Shown piece by piece: positions 24,772 through 33,142 of a DNA stretch of 64,000 nt. Within the stretch, counting starts at the first letter, position 1; each line of letters opens with the position of its first letter. The position numbers and the translations under genes are program-made. Source of the stretch: Cupriavidus pauculus (GTDB lineage: Bacteria > Pseudomonadota > Gammaproteobacteria > Burkholderiales > Burkholderiaceae); the NCBI RefSeq assembly GCF_008693385.1, contig NZ_CP044067.1, forward strand, positions 2,151,501 to 2,215,500, given 5' to 3'. A model generated the notes under the pieces. That model saw only the letters and a list, made by a program, of their open reading frames with translations. It made no database searches and had not been told where the DNA came from.

Positions 24772-24908
24772 GGGGTTTGTCCAGGAGCGCGTGGCGCCGG
24801 AAAGATGACGGTAGCGTGGGCGCCCGCATTGGCTCAATCGCCGACCCGCCAATTGCGTCGCGCCGACGGGGTTAAACTGCGGGGCTTCTCCCCCGATCCC
24901 GGTGACTC

Positions 24909-25748
24909 ATGCATTTCAACGCGAACGACAGCATCCTGGTCAATATCGTGGCAAGCGCGATCATCGTGCTGGTTGGCACGCTGATCATGAAGCTCGTCAA
25001 CCGCTTCTTCCAGGCGCGGCTGCAGGCGGACAACCGTGGCAGCTATCGCGCATGGACCGTTGCCACGCGGAACATCGTGGCGGCCATCATGTTCATGCTG
25101 CTGCTCGGCATCTGGGTGTCGGAACTCAAGAGCGTGGCCATTTCGCTGGCGGCGTTCGCGGCGGCCATGCTGCTGGTCGGCAAGGAACTCGTGATGTGTT
25201 TCCTTGGCGCGTTCATGCGCATGATCTCGCGCCCGTTCCAGCTTGGAGACCTCGTCGAGATCGGGCCGTTTTCGGGCGAGGTCATCGATATGGACGTGCT
25301 GTCCACGACGCTCGTGGAGGTTGCGCCCGCGCGCCAGTACACAGGTTTCACGGTGCTCGTGCCCAACAGCATGTTGCTGACCACGGCCGTGCGCAATCAC
25401 TCCAAGGCCGGCGGCTACGCGCTGGACATGGTGCGCATTCCGCTGCCGGTCGGCACCGATCCCGATGCGGTGGAGGCCGGCCTCCTCGCGGCCGCGCGCG
25501 AGGCATGCGCGGCGTTCATGGACGAGGCCGGCCGCGAACTGCGGCGGTATGGCGACATGCGCTTCGTCGATCTGTCGCAGTTCGAGCCGCGCGTGGTGTT
25601 CGACCCCGTGGACGCCGGCCGCTACGACGCCGTGGTCCGGTTTCCGGTCCCCATCGGCTCCCGCCTGCCCGTGGCGCAGAAGATTGTGCGCGCTTACTAC
25701 CGGCACAGTGCCCAACAGAAAGAAACGCCCGTGTCAGACGCTGGATGA
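24909..25748 (+). CDS. Small-conductance mechanosensitive channel (MscS family)
   Basis: Inner-membrane channel of 279 residues opening under membrane tension to release osmolytes. TM segments lie at about 9-30, 53-70 and 75-105; the last (SLAAFAAAMLLVGKELVMCFLG) is the pore-lining helix. The cytoplasmic beta domain follows (ISRPFQLGDLVEIGPFSGEV, VLVPNSMLLTTAVRNHS). Length is typical of the smallest MscS proteins. Confidence 0.9.
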   Translation: MHFNANDSILVNIVASAIIVLVGTLIMKLVNRFFQARLQADNRGSYRAWTVATRNIVAAIMFMLLLGIWVSELKSVAISLAAFAAAMLLVGKELVMCFLGAFMRMISRPFQLGDLVEIGPFSGEVIDMDVLSTTLVEVAPARQYTGFTVLVPNSMLLTTAVRNHSKAGGYALDMVRIPLPVGTDPDAVEAGLLAAAREACAAFMDEAGRELRRYGDMRFVDLSQFEPRVVFDPVDAGRYDAVVRFPVPIGSRLPVAQKIVRAYYRHSAQQKETPVSDAG

Positions 25749-25849
25749 CTTCCCAAAATCACGCGCCGGTGTAGTGTTCGGGTAGCCACGCCCGCGACGT
25801 GGCACCGGACAAGAGCGGATGACTGGCAGGTGTCGAGGGAGAGTGGATC

Positions 25850-27469
25850 ATGGCGTCACGGGTTGCGCGGTCATGCGTCGGGCAGTCATGGGTGGGGCGG
25901 TCATGGGTAGCGGTATGGCTTGCGGCCGCCATGATGGCCGTGCTGCTGGGGGGATGCGCGGGCCTGCCCCCCAACGAGGGCCGCACCCGGACCACCGCGA
26001 TCACGGACAACGCCGACACGGCGCTCGGCAAGGCGCTGGCGCCCCGGCTGGCCCGCAACCCCGGGCAATCGATCTTCTATCCGCTGGGCACCGGGCCCGA
26101 TGCGCTGGCCGCGCGCCTGGCGCTGGCCCGGGCTGCCACGAAATCGCTCGATCTCCAGTACTACATCTTCGACGCCGACCACACGGGCAAGGCGCTGATC
26201 GGTGACATCATCGATGCCGCCGACCGCGGCGTGCGCGTGCGCATCCTCGTCGATGACCTGCACGCGGACAAGTCCGACAAGGTCTGGGCCGCGGTGGATT
26301 CCCACCCCAATATCGAGGTCCGGCTGTTCAATCCGTTTGCCCAGCGCGGCGGGCGGTGGCTCCAGCTGCTGGTCGATTACGGCCGGCTCAACCGCCGGAT
26401 GCACAACAAGCAGATGACGATCGACAACCTCGTGACGATCGTCGGCGGCCGCAATATCGGCGATGCCTATTTCTCGGCACGGCCCGACGTGGATTTCTCG
26501 GACCTCGACGTCATGGTCGCCGGCCCGGTGGTCCCGGCGGTTTCGGCCACCTTCGATCAGTACTGGAACGACGAGAGCGCCTATGCCGTGGCGACCCTCG
26601 TGCCCGAAGGGAAGGAAGCGCCGGCCGAGATGCGGGCGATGCGCAAGCAGATTCAGGAAGAGGGCGAGGCGGCACGGGCCAGCCCCTATGTACAGGAGCT
26701 GCTCGACTCCGGTCTGGCCAAGGGCATCGAGGCGGGCCGGCTGCCCGGCTACGTCGGCGGCGGAGGCGTGATTGCGGACCGCCCCGAGAAGATCAGGGAG
26801 GATCCGGACGACGCGTCGTCGCACGGCAGTCCGCAGCTGCGCAAGCTGCTGGAGCAGGCGAAATCGGATCTGGTGCTGGTCTCGCCGTATTTCGTGCCCA
26901 ACGAAGACGGCATCGACTGGTTCAAGGCGCAGATTCAGCGGGGCGTTCATATCCTCGTGCTGACGAATTCGTTCGAGGCGACCGACGTCGCGGCCGTGCA
27001 TGCCGGCTACGCGCCCTGGCGGAAGAAGCTGCTGCATGCGGGCGTGGAGTTGTACGAGCTCAAGGCGACCGCCTTCGGCGACCTGACCCGCACGACCAAG
27101 AAACCGCGCATGTTCGCTTCCTCGCGCGCGAGCCTGCATGCCAAGGCCTATATGGTCGACCGCCAGCGGCTCTATATCGGCTCGCTGAACCTCGACCCTC
27201 GCTCCATCCGGCTCAACACGGAGATGGGCGTGGTCGTGGAAAGTCCCACGCTGAGCCAGCGCTTTGCCGACAACATGGACAAGACCCTGCTCGACGTCGC
27301 CTACAAGGTGGGGCTCAGGAAGGACGAGAACGGCAGCGAAACGCTCACGTGGACGACGCGCGAGCAGGGCGGCGCGATGGTAACCGTGGACAAGGAACCC
27401 GGCATGAGCGCGTTCCAGCATATTGGCGTCAATCTGCTGCGCCTGCTGCCGATCGAGGACGAGCTCTGA
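25850..27469 (+). CDS. Phospholipase D family lipoprotein (ClsC-type cardiolipin synthase)
   Basis: Membrane-anchored protein of 539 residues. Lipobox LLGGC puts the lipidated Cys at 36. Two HKD motifs are complete: His 185, Lys 187, Asp 192 (MHNKQMTID) and His 430, Lys 432, Asp 437 (LHAKAYMVD followed by GSLNLDPRS). This arrangement and length match ClsC-like enzymes that make cardiolipin from phosphatidylglycerol and phosphatidylethanolamine. The N-terminus contains short repeats (CVGQSW, VGRSW) from imperfect DNA repeats at 25865-25920. Its stop abuts the stop of the convergent regulator gene. Confidence 0.88.
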   Translation: MASRVARSCVGQSWVGRSWVAVWLAAAMMAVLLGGCAGLPPNEGRTRTTAITDNADTALGKALAPRLARNPGQSIFYPLGTGPDALAARLALARAATKSLDLQYYIFDADHTGKALIGDIIDAADRGVRVRILVDDLHADKSDKVWAAVDSHPNIEVRLFNPFAQRGGRWLQLLVDYGRLNRRMHNKQMTIDNLVTIVGGRNIGDAYFSARPDVDFSDLDVMVAGPVVPAVSATFDQYWNDESAYAVATLVPEGKEAPAEMRAMRKQIQEEGEAARASPYVQELLDSGLAKGIEAGRLPGYVGGGGVIADRPEKIREDPDDASSHGSPQLRKLLEQAKSDLVLVSPYFVPNEDGIDWFKAQIQRGVHILVLTNSFEATDVAAVHAGYAPWRKKLLHAGVELYELKATAFGDLTRTTKKPRMFASSRASLHAKAYMVDRQRLYIGSLNLDPRSIRLNTEMGVVVESPTLSQRFADNMDKTLLDVAYKVGLRKDENGSETLTWTTREQGGAMVTVDKEPGMSAFQHIGVNLLRLLPIEDEL

Positions 27470-28114
27470 TCAATCGGCGTCGCCGAGCAGGCCATTCGCC
27501 TTGGCGTATTCGTAGAGCTCGTAGTCGTTGCTGAGCCCGAGTTTCTTCATGGCCACGCTCTTCTGCGCGCTGATGGTCTTGGCGCTGCGGTTGGCCACGC
27601 GCGCGATCTCCACGAGCGGAATGCCCTGCGCGCAACGGCGCAGTACCTCGAGCTCGCGGCGGCTCAGGCGCGGGCCCGGTTCGGGACGGTCGGGGTGGGC
27701 GAGGGACAGCATCGACTGCACGAGCGGCGTGACGTAGTGCTGGCCGCGGAATGCGGCGCGGATGGCCGGAAACAGCTGCTCGACTTCGTCGGCCTTGTTG
27801 ATGATCGACGACACGCCGACTTTCCAGATATTGCGGATAAGCGCGGGATTGTCGAGCATCGTCATGACGACGATGCGCGTGGTCGGGTACCTCCGGCGCA
27901 GCAGTTGCAGCATCGGCAGGCCGTCGCCGAACTGGCCGCCCGGCATCGCATAGTCCGTCACGATGACGTCGCACGAGGCGGTATCGAGCCGCCGCACGAG
28001 TTCCGTGGAATTGGCTGCATGACCGACGATCTCGACGCCGTTGCCCTGCGCAAGCGCGCGGGCGATGCCATCGAGGACAACGGGATGGTCGTCGGCAACG
28101 ATAACCTTGATCAT
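27470..28114 (-). CDS. NarL/RcsB-like response regulator
   Basis: Response regulator of 214 residues. Receiver with DD at 8-9, phosphoacceptor Asp 54 (VTDYAMPGG) and Lys in NKADEVE; LuxR helix-turn-helix at about 150-200 (LSRRELEVLRRCAQGIPLVE, KTISAQKSVAMKKLGLSND). The YAMPGGQFGDG sequence is characteristic of the RcsB-like group in Burkholderiales. No kinase is adjacent. An RcsB-box-like palindrome lies 55 bp upstream, suggesting autoregulation. The neighbours are the cardiolipin synthase and the flagellar operon end. Confidence 0.9.
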   Translation of the reverse strand: MIKVIVADDHPVVLDGIARALAQGNGVEIVGHAANSTELVRRLDTASCDVIVTDYAMPGGQFGDGLPMLQLLRRRYPTTRIVVMTMLDNPALIRNIWKVGVSSIINKADEVEQLFPAIRAAFRGQHYVTPLVQSMLSLAHPDRPEPGPRLSRRELEVLRRCAQGIPLVEIARVANRSAKTISAQKSVAMKKLGLSNDYELYEYAKANGLLGDAD

Positions 28115-28168
28115 GACAGTCGGATTCCAGCGCAGCGAAAGCAGGGGGCGACAAGCGGCCCCAGATAA

Positions 28169-28182
28169 TAGGATTTCTCCTA
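28169..28182 (-). promoter_or_regulatory. RcsB-box-like operator TAGGA-N4-TCCTA
   Basis: Perfect 5-bp arms with a 4-bp centre. It matches 10 of 14 positions of the enterobacterial RcsAB box as I remember it (TAAGAATATTCCTA). It sits 55 bp upstream of the RcsB-like gene start, where an autoregulatory site would be expected. Confidence 0.5.
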
Positions 28183-28301
28183 GGCTGCGGGGCTAGGCCT
28201 GTACTTAAATCGCGCTGTGAATATTAGCCAAACTGCGGTGTTACAGGGGACGACTCCGCCTATGCAGACACTGCGCGCGCGGGGTCGTGCCGGCATTCCG
28301 C

Positions 28302-29087
28302 CTAATTGGCAAACTGCTCGAGGACCGTCGTCATCGTCTGCAGGCCCGCTTCGATCAGATGCTGCATGTACGCGCTCATCTGCGGCATTACCAGCATCAG
28401 CACGAGCATGCCGCCGGCCAGCGTGATCGGAAAGCCGACCGCGTAGATCGACAACTGCGGCGACGCGCGGTTCAGGATGCCCAGGGCCAGGTTCAGCGTG
28501 AGCAGCGTGGCGATCATCGGCAGGGCCAGCAGCGTGCCCCAGGCGAAGACCAGCGATCCCGCGCGTGCGATCGCACCCCAGCCGTGGCCAGAAAGCGGCG
28601 AGGCCGCGATCGGCAGCCCGTTGAAACTGTCCACCACGGTGGCGAGCATGGTCAGGTGGCCGTCCACCGCCAGAAACATCAGCGTCGCCACGAGGTTCAT
28701 GAAGCGCGACAGGACCATCGTCTGGCCGCCCGAATTGCGGTCGTAGAACGACGCGAACGACAGGCCCATCTGCAGGCCGGTGTATTCGCCGGCCACCTGC
28801 ACCGCGGCGAACACGAGCCGCATCGTGAAACCCATCGCCACGCCAATGCCGACCTCGTTGACGATGATCAGCAGCCCTTCGTACGAATACGCGGGCACGG
28901 CGGGGATATTGGAGAGGGTGGGCGAGACGACTGCCGCCAGCAGACCGGCCAGGGCAACCTTGGCGCGGCGGGGGATGCTCGACTCACCGAACAGCGGCGC
29001 CGTGGCGATCAGGGCAAGCAGCCTGAACATGGGCCACAGGAACGCGGCGATCCAGCCGTAGAGCTGGTCGGTGGTGACGTCTAGCAT
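28302..29087 (-). CDS. fliR: Flagellar export protein FliR
   Basis: Export-gate membrane protein of 261 residues with the multi-TM pattern and motifs of FliR (LLALIATAPLFGESSIPRRA, NEVGIGVAMGFTMRLVF, GLQMGLSFASFYD). It forms the FliP5-FliQ4-FliR1 export channel. Last gene of the fliLMNOPQR operon, 10 bp after fliQ. Confidence 0.96.
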   Translation of the reverse strand: MLDVTTDQLYGWIAAFLWPMFRLLALIATAPLFGESSIPRRAKVALAGLLAAVVSPTLSNIPAVPAYSYEGLLIIVNEVGIGVAMGFTMRLVFAAVQVAGEYTGLQMGLSFASFYDRNSGGQTMVLSRFMNLVATLMFLAVDGHLTMLATVVDSFNGLPIAASPLSGHGWGAIARAGSLVFAWGTLLALPMIATLLTLNLALGILNRASPQLSIYAVGFPITLAGGMLVLMLVMPQMSAYMQHLIEAGLQTMTTVLEQFAN

Positions 29088-29097
29088 GGAAGGCCGC

Positions 29098-29367
29098 TCA
29101 GCGCGCCATCGCGGGAATGCTTTCGAACACTTCCCGCATGTAGTCGACGTATGTGTTGATCATCCACGGACCGACCAGCACCATCGTGATGAACAGTGCG
29201 AGCAGCTTGGGGATGAACGTCAGCGTCATTTCGTTGATCTGCGTCGCGGCCTGGAACAGGCTCACGACGAGGCCGGCCACGAGCGCCACCAGCAGCAGCG
29301 GCGCGGACAGCATCAGCGTCATCTTCATCGCCTGCGTGGCGATGGTCATCACTATCTCTGGCGTCAT
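29098..29367 (-). CDS. fliQ: Flagellar export protein FliQ
   Basis: Protein of 89 residues with two TM hairpin segments and the family motifs PLLLVALVAGLVVSLFQAAT and QINEMTLTFIPK. Part of the flagellar type III export gate. 12 bp after fliP. Confidence 0.96.
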   Translation of the reverse strand: MTPEIVMTIATQAMKMTLMLSAPLLLVALVAGLVVSLFQAATQINEMTLTFIPKLLALFITMVLVGPWMINTYVDYMREVFESIPAMAR

Positions 29368-29379
29368 GGCGGCTTCCGG

Positions 29380-30168
29380 TCAGTTCATGAAGCTCTGCGC
29401 GAGCGAGCCGAGCAACAGCTGCCATCCATCGACGAGCACGAACAGCATGAGCTTGAACGGCAGCGAGATCGTCGCGGGCGGCACCATCATCATACCCATC
29501 GCCATCAGGACGCTGGCGACGACGAGGTCGATGATGAGGAACGGGATGAAGATCGTGAAGCCGATCTGGAACGCGGTCTTCAGTTCGCTGGTCACGAAGG
29601 CGGGCACGAGGATCGACATCGGCACGTCTTCGGGACCCTGCATCTCGGGCGCCTTGGCCATCTGCGCGAACATGGCGAGATCTTTCTCGCGCGTCTGGCG
29701 CAGCATGAACGCGCGCAACGGCGCGGCGGCCTTGCCGGCGGCGGCCTCGAGGCTGATCTTGTTTTCGGACAGCGGCTTGTAGGCGTCGGTGTAGATCTTG
29801 TCGAACACCGGCGACATCACGAAGAACGTCAGGAACAGCGACAGGCCGACGAGCACCTGGTTGGGCGGCGAGGACGCCGTGCCGAGCGCGTTCCGCAGCA
29901 GGCCGAGCACGATGATGATGCGCGTGAAGCCCGTCATCATCAGCATCGCCGCCGGCAGGAACGACAGCGACGTCATCAGGATCAGCGTCTGGATCGACAG
30001 CGACCAGATCTGACCGCCACCCGGCGCAGGCTTGCTGATTACGCCGGGCAGGCCCTGTGCCGACGCGAGGGACGGCGACAGCAGCGCGAGCGAGAGCAGC
30101 GCGAGGGCGGCAAGGGGCCCCACGGCCTTGGGCAAGCGCCGCGCAATCGCGGCACGCACGTTGTTCAT
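29380..30168 (-). CDS. fliP: Flagellar export protein FliP
   Basis: Protein of 262 residues with a cleavable signal ([11 protein letters not shown]) and the FliP signatures [17 protein letters not shown] and [16 protein letters not shown]. Main subunit of the export gate. Its ATG overlaps the fliO stop by four bases. Confidence 0.97.
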   Translation of the reverse strand: MNNVRAAIARRLPKAVGPLAALALLSLALLSPSLASAQGLPGVISKPAPGGGQIWSLSIQTLILMTSLSFLPAAMLMMTGFTRIIIVLGLLRNALGTASSPPNQVLVGLSLFLTFFVMSPVFDKIYTDAYKPLSENKISLEAAAGKAAAPLRAFMLRQTREKDLAMFAQMAKAPEMQGPEDVPMSILVPAFVTSELKTAFQIGFTIFIPFLIIDLVVASVLMAMGMMMVPPATISLPFKLMLFVLVDGWQLLLGSLAQSFMN

Positions 30169-30722
30169 GACTTCTTCAGGTTTTCCTGCATCGACCGCAG
30201 CAGCCGTTCGGCGAACGAGCCGGACATGCCGTGCGGCGGCTGGGTGCCGGTGCCGGACGTACTGCCGTACACATGCGCGGCGCGGTCTGCCGGTGCCGGC
30301 ATCGTATGGAGCGGACGGATCTCGCCGGCGGAGACGCCGAGCACGATCCAGGTGTCACCCACCTCGACCATCACCAGACGCTGGCGCGCGCCGAGCATCA
30401 GGCTGCCGACGACCTTCATCGCGCCGCCGCCGTTGGTATGGCGGACGAGGCCGGTACGCCGCGCGATCCATGCAATGGCGAGGATCAGCGCGATGACGCC
30501 GAACAGGCCAAGGCCGGCCTGCGCGAGGCTGCCGCCGGTGCTGATGGCCGGTGCCGCGCCGTGGCTGGCGGGACTGGCCGCCACGCTGCTGGCAGCGCTG
30601 GCCGTGCTGAGCACGAGCGCGTCGGCGGCATGAGCGGCCACCGAGGCCATCGACAACGCGCCGGCGCACACGCGGCGAATGAAAGGCCGGCGCACGAACG
30701 GCCGGCCCGTTACGGCTGTCAT
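30165..30722 (-). CDS. fliO: Flagellar biosynthesis protein FliO
   Basis: Protein of 185 residues. A signal-like N-terminus and Ala/Ser-rich stretch precede one TM segment ([19 protein letters not shown]) and the cytoplasmic FliO domain ([34 protein letters not shown]). It assists FliP assembly. ATG 30722 overlaps the fliN stop (ATGA). Confidence 0.92.
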   Translation of the reverse strand: MTAVTGRPFVRRPFIRRVCAGALSMASVAAHAADALVLSTASAASSVAASPASHGAAPAISTGGSLAQAGLGLFGVIALILAIAWIARRTGLVRHTNGGGAMKVVGSLMLGARQRLVMVEVGDTWIVLGVSAGEIRPLHTMPAPADRAAHVYGSTSGTGTQPPHGMSGSFAERLLRSMQENLKKS

Positions 30723-31168
30723 TTGTTGAGCTTCCGGATACGTTCCGACGGCGTGATGATGTCCGTCAGGCGAATGCCGAACTTGTCGTTGACCACCACC
30801 ACTTCGCCCTGGGCGATCAGGTAGCCGTTGACGAGCACGTCCATCGGTTCGCCGGCCAGGCCGTCGAGTTCCACCACCGAACCCTGCGCGAGTTGCAGCA
30901 GGTTCTTGATGGGCACCTTGGTGCGGCCGAGTTCCACCGTCAGTTGCACCGGAATATCGAGAATCATCCCGATATCGTTGTGGAAGCCGGTCGGAGCGTC
31001 CTGCGCCAGCGGCGGGAACACGGCGGCTGCCGCCGGAGTTGCCACGGGCGATGCCGCGGTAGGTGCTGGCGTGGCGGCAGGTTCTGCCTCGGCACTGGTC
31101 TGCTCCGCGAGGGCGCTGGCCCAATCGTCCATCGGATCGACCGGCTTGTCCTCTTTGCCGTCAGTCAT
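30719..31168 (-). CDS. fliN: Flagellar motor switch protein FliN
   Basis: C-ring protein of 149 residues. An acidic and Pro/Ala-rich N-terminus precedes the SpoA domain (about 65-147; DIPVQLTVELGRTKVPIKNL, LAGEPMDVLVNGYLIAQGE). It binds FliM and export cargo complexes. It overlaps fliM by eight bases. Confidence 0.96.
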   Translation of the reverse strand: MTDGKEDKPVDPMDDWASALAEQTSAEAEPAATPAPTAASPVATPAAAAVFPPLAQDAPTGFHNDIGMILDIPVQLTVELGRTKVPIKNLLQLAQGSVVELDGLAGEPMDVLVNGYLIAQGEVVVVNDKFGIRLTDIITPSERIRKLNK

Positions 31169-32174
31169 GATCGGTTTCCTTGTTGGAATCGGTGTCTTGG
31201 TAATTGATCATCCGTTCTACGCGCAACGCGTACTGGCCGTTCATCGTGCCAAAACCGCATTGCATGACGGGCACGCCGTCGACCTTGCCGAACAGATGTT
31301 CCGGCAGTTCGATTGGCAGCACGTCGCCGGCGCGCAGCGCGAGCACATCGCCCACGGTGCTTTCGAGATGGGTGAACTCGGCCACGAGCTCGACTTCCGC
31401 CGAGCGAAGCTGGTCGGAGAGCTGGCCGAGCCAGCGCTTGTCGACCTCGACCTCATCCTGCAGCGGGTTGGTCAGCAGTTCGCGGACCGGCTCGATCATC
31501 GAATAGGGGAAGCACACATGGAGCTGGCCGCCCACGGCGCCGAGCTCGATATGGAACGCGGTGGTCACCACGACCTCGGTCGGGATCGCGATGTTGGCGA
31601 ACTTGGTATGCATCTCCGACCGGACGAACTCCAGGTCGATCGGATGCACGGTGCGCCAGGCTTGTCCGTAGCTGTTGAGCGTCAGGTCCAGCATGCGCCG
31701 GATGATGCGCTGCTCGGTCTGCGTGAAGTCGCGGCCTTCCACACGCGTGTGGAAACGGCCATCGCCGCCGAACAGGTTGTCGACGACGAGGAAGACCAGG
31801 TTCGGGTCGTACACGAAGAGCGCGGTGCCCCGCAGCGGCTTCATGTGGACCAGGTTCAGGTTGGTCGGGACCGGCAGGTTGCGCACGAAGTCGCCGTACT
31901 TCTCGATGCGCACGGTGCCCACCGAAATGTCGGCGCCGCGGCGGATGAAGTTGAACAGCGCCGACCGCAACGAACGCGCGAAACGCTCGTTGATGATCTC
32001 GAGCGTGTGCAGACGGCCGCGGACGATGCGTTCCTGCGTCGCGAGGTTGTAGGGACGGATCCCGGTCTCGTCGGCCGCGGGTGCGCTGCTGGCTTCAGGT
32101 GTATCGGCTTCTCCCGATACACCTTTCAGTAGTTCGTCAACCTCGTCCTGCGAGAGGAACTTGTCGTAGGCCAT
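31161..32174 (-). CDS. fliM: Flagellar motor switch protein FliM
   Basis: C-ring protein of 337 residues. The N-terminal CheY-P-binding peptide LSQDEVDELLKGV (residues 7-19) is intact, followed by the CheC-like middle domain (PLRGTALFVYDPNLVFLVVD) and C-terminal SpoA domain. Controls rotation direction. Confidence 0.97.
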   Translation of the reverse strand: MAYDKFLSQDEVDELLKGVSGEADTPEASSAPAADETGIRPYNLATQERIVRGRLHTLEIINERFARSLRSALFNFIRRGADISVGTVRIEKYGDFVRNLPVPTNLNLVHMKPLRGTALFVYDPNLVFLVVDNLFGGDGRFHTRVEGRDFTQTEQRIIRRMLDLTLNSYGQAWRTVHPIDLEFVRSEMHTKFANIAIPTEVVVTTAFHIELGAVGGQLHVCFPYSMIEPVRELLTNPLQDEVEVDKRWLGQLSDQLRSAEVELVAEFTHLESTVGDVLALRAGDVLPIELPEHLFGKVDGVPVMQCGFGTMNGQYALRVERMINYQDTDSNKETDHD

Positions 32175-32241
32175 CTAGTGTCCTGCCCCATGAACGGCTG
32201 TGTAAATATCAAATTGCTTGGGTTCGCGGGGCGGCCCTGCC

Positions 32242-32730
32242 TTACTGCACCACGAACGATGTAAACAAGACATCCAGGATCTTCTGCGGCGGCAGACCCG
32301 TCGCGAACGGCTGGCTCACCGCCTGCTGGATGTCCTGCGCCAGCTTGCGCTTGCCTTCCACGGTCGCGAGATCGGCCGGCTGGCGCGCCGACAGGATCAG
32401 CAGGATGCGGCTGCGCGCTTCCGGCTGGTACTGCTGGAGACGCGCCTGCGTTTCGCTATCCGCCACCTTCAGCGACAGACCGGTGTGCAGGAAGCGATCG
32501 CCGTCCTCGCTCTTGAGGTTGACGGTGAACGCATCCAGCGGCACGAAGATCGGCGGCGGCACGACCGGAGCGGCCGGAGCCGCCGGAGTGTGGCTGCCAC
32601 CGAAGACGCTGCCGAGCACGAAGCCGCCAACGCCCAACGCTGCCACCAGCACGCCGCCGCCAATCAGCAGCAGTCGGCCGCGCTTGCTGGGGTTGCCGCC
32701 AGTCTGGGAGGGGGAAAGCGTGTTCGCCAT
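32242..32730 (-). CDS. fliL: Flagellar basal body-associated protein FliL
   Basis: Single-pass membrane protein of 162 residues with TM segment at about 20-44 (LLLIGGGVLVAALGVGGFVL) and a periplasmic domain ending KILDVLFTSFVVQ, the family C-terminus. It supports stator function. ATG 32730 was chosen because the family N-terminus begins there. First gene of the operon in this window; no other flagellar genes lie upstream. Confidence 0.93.
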   Translation of the reverse strand: MANTLSPSQTGGNPSKRGRLLLIGGGVLVAALGVGGFVLGSVFGGSHTPAAPAAPVVPPPIFVPLDAFTVNLKSEDGDRFLHTGLSLKVADSETQARLQQYQPEARSRILLILSARQPADLATVEGKRKLAQDIQQAVSQPFATGLPPQKILDVLFTSFVVQ

Positions 32731-33142
32731 GAGAAGCCTGTGTCGAATTGCCTGCCATTCTTCCGGAATCGCAGACAAGCAAAGGGCCGATAAAAAGGGG
32801 GAAACCCGCTCAGCTTGGCCGTTTGAGCCGAACGGGCGTGGCAAGGCGCTGGCGTGTGCATGCCAATCGCCCCTGCATGCATTGGTTAACGAATCGCCCG
32901 GGCGGAACTTAAGACACCCGTGTCGCGAAAACAACGGACGTGCGGCGTCGCTCGGGTCTTCTATGTCGGTTTCAGGGGACGGGCTAGGCTGGATAAGGCT
33001 TTGCGGTCGTTACTCTTATATAAGATATAAGACATTTGATCTCTCTCCCACTTCGGATTACAATCACGGCGGCACGGTCGGCTACGCCGGTCGCTGCGAC
33101 GAGACAGAAAAGAACTGAAAACCCTATTACCAGCAGGTTCCC
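32731..33142. other. Divergent fliL/acnB intergenic region
   Basis: 412 bp with no gene. The acnB side holds a clear promoter and palindrome. The fliL side shows no convincing sigma-28 or sigma-70 box; a GCCGATAA at 32788 faces the wrong way and lacks its -35 partner. Confidence 0.6.
33014..33064 (+). promoter_or_regulatory. acnB promoter with upstream palindrome TCTTATATAAGA
   Basis: -35 TTGATC (33036-33041), 17-bp spacer, -10 TACAAT (33059-33064). A perfect 12-bp palindrome (33014-33025) followed by another ATATAAGA lies just upstream of the -35. This suggests a dimeric regulator, possibly GntR-type, controlling this TCA-cycle gene. Confidence 0.6.

Noticed and set aside
32788..32795. GCCGATAA resembling a sigma-28 -10 near fliL
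   Set aside because: It faces acnB, not fliL, and no -35 partner lies 15 bp upstream.
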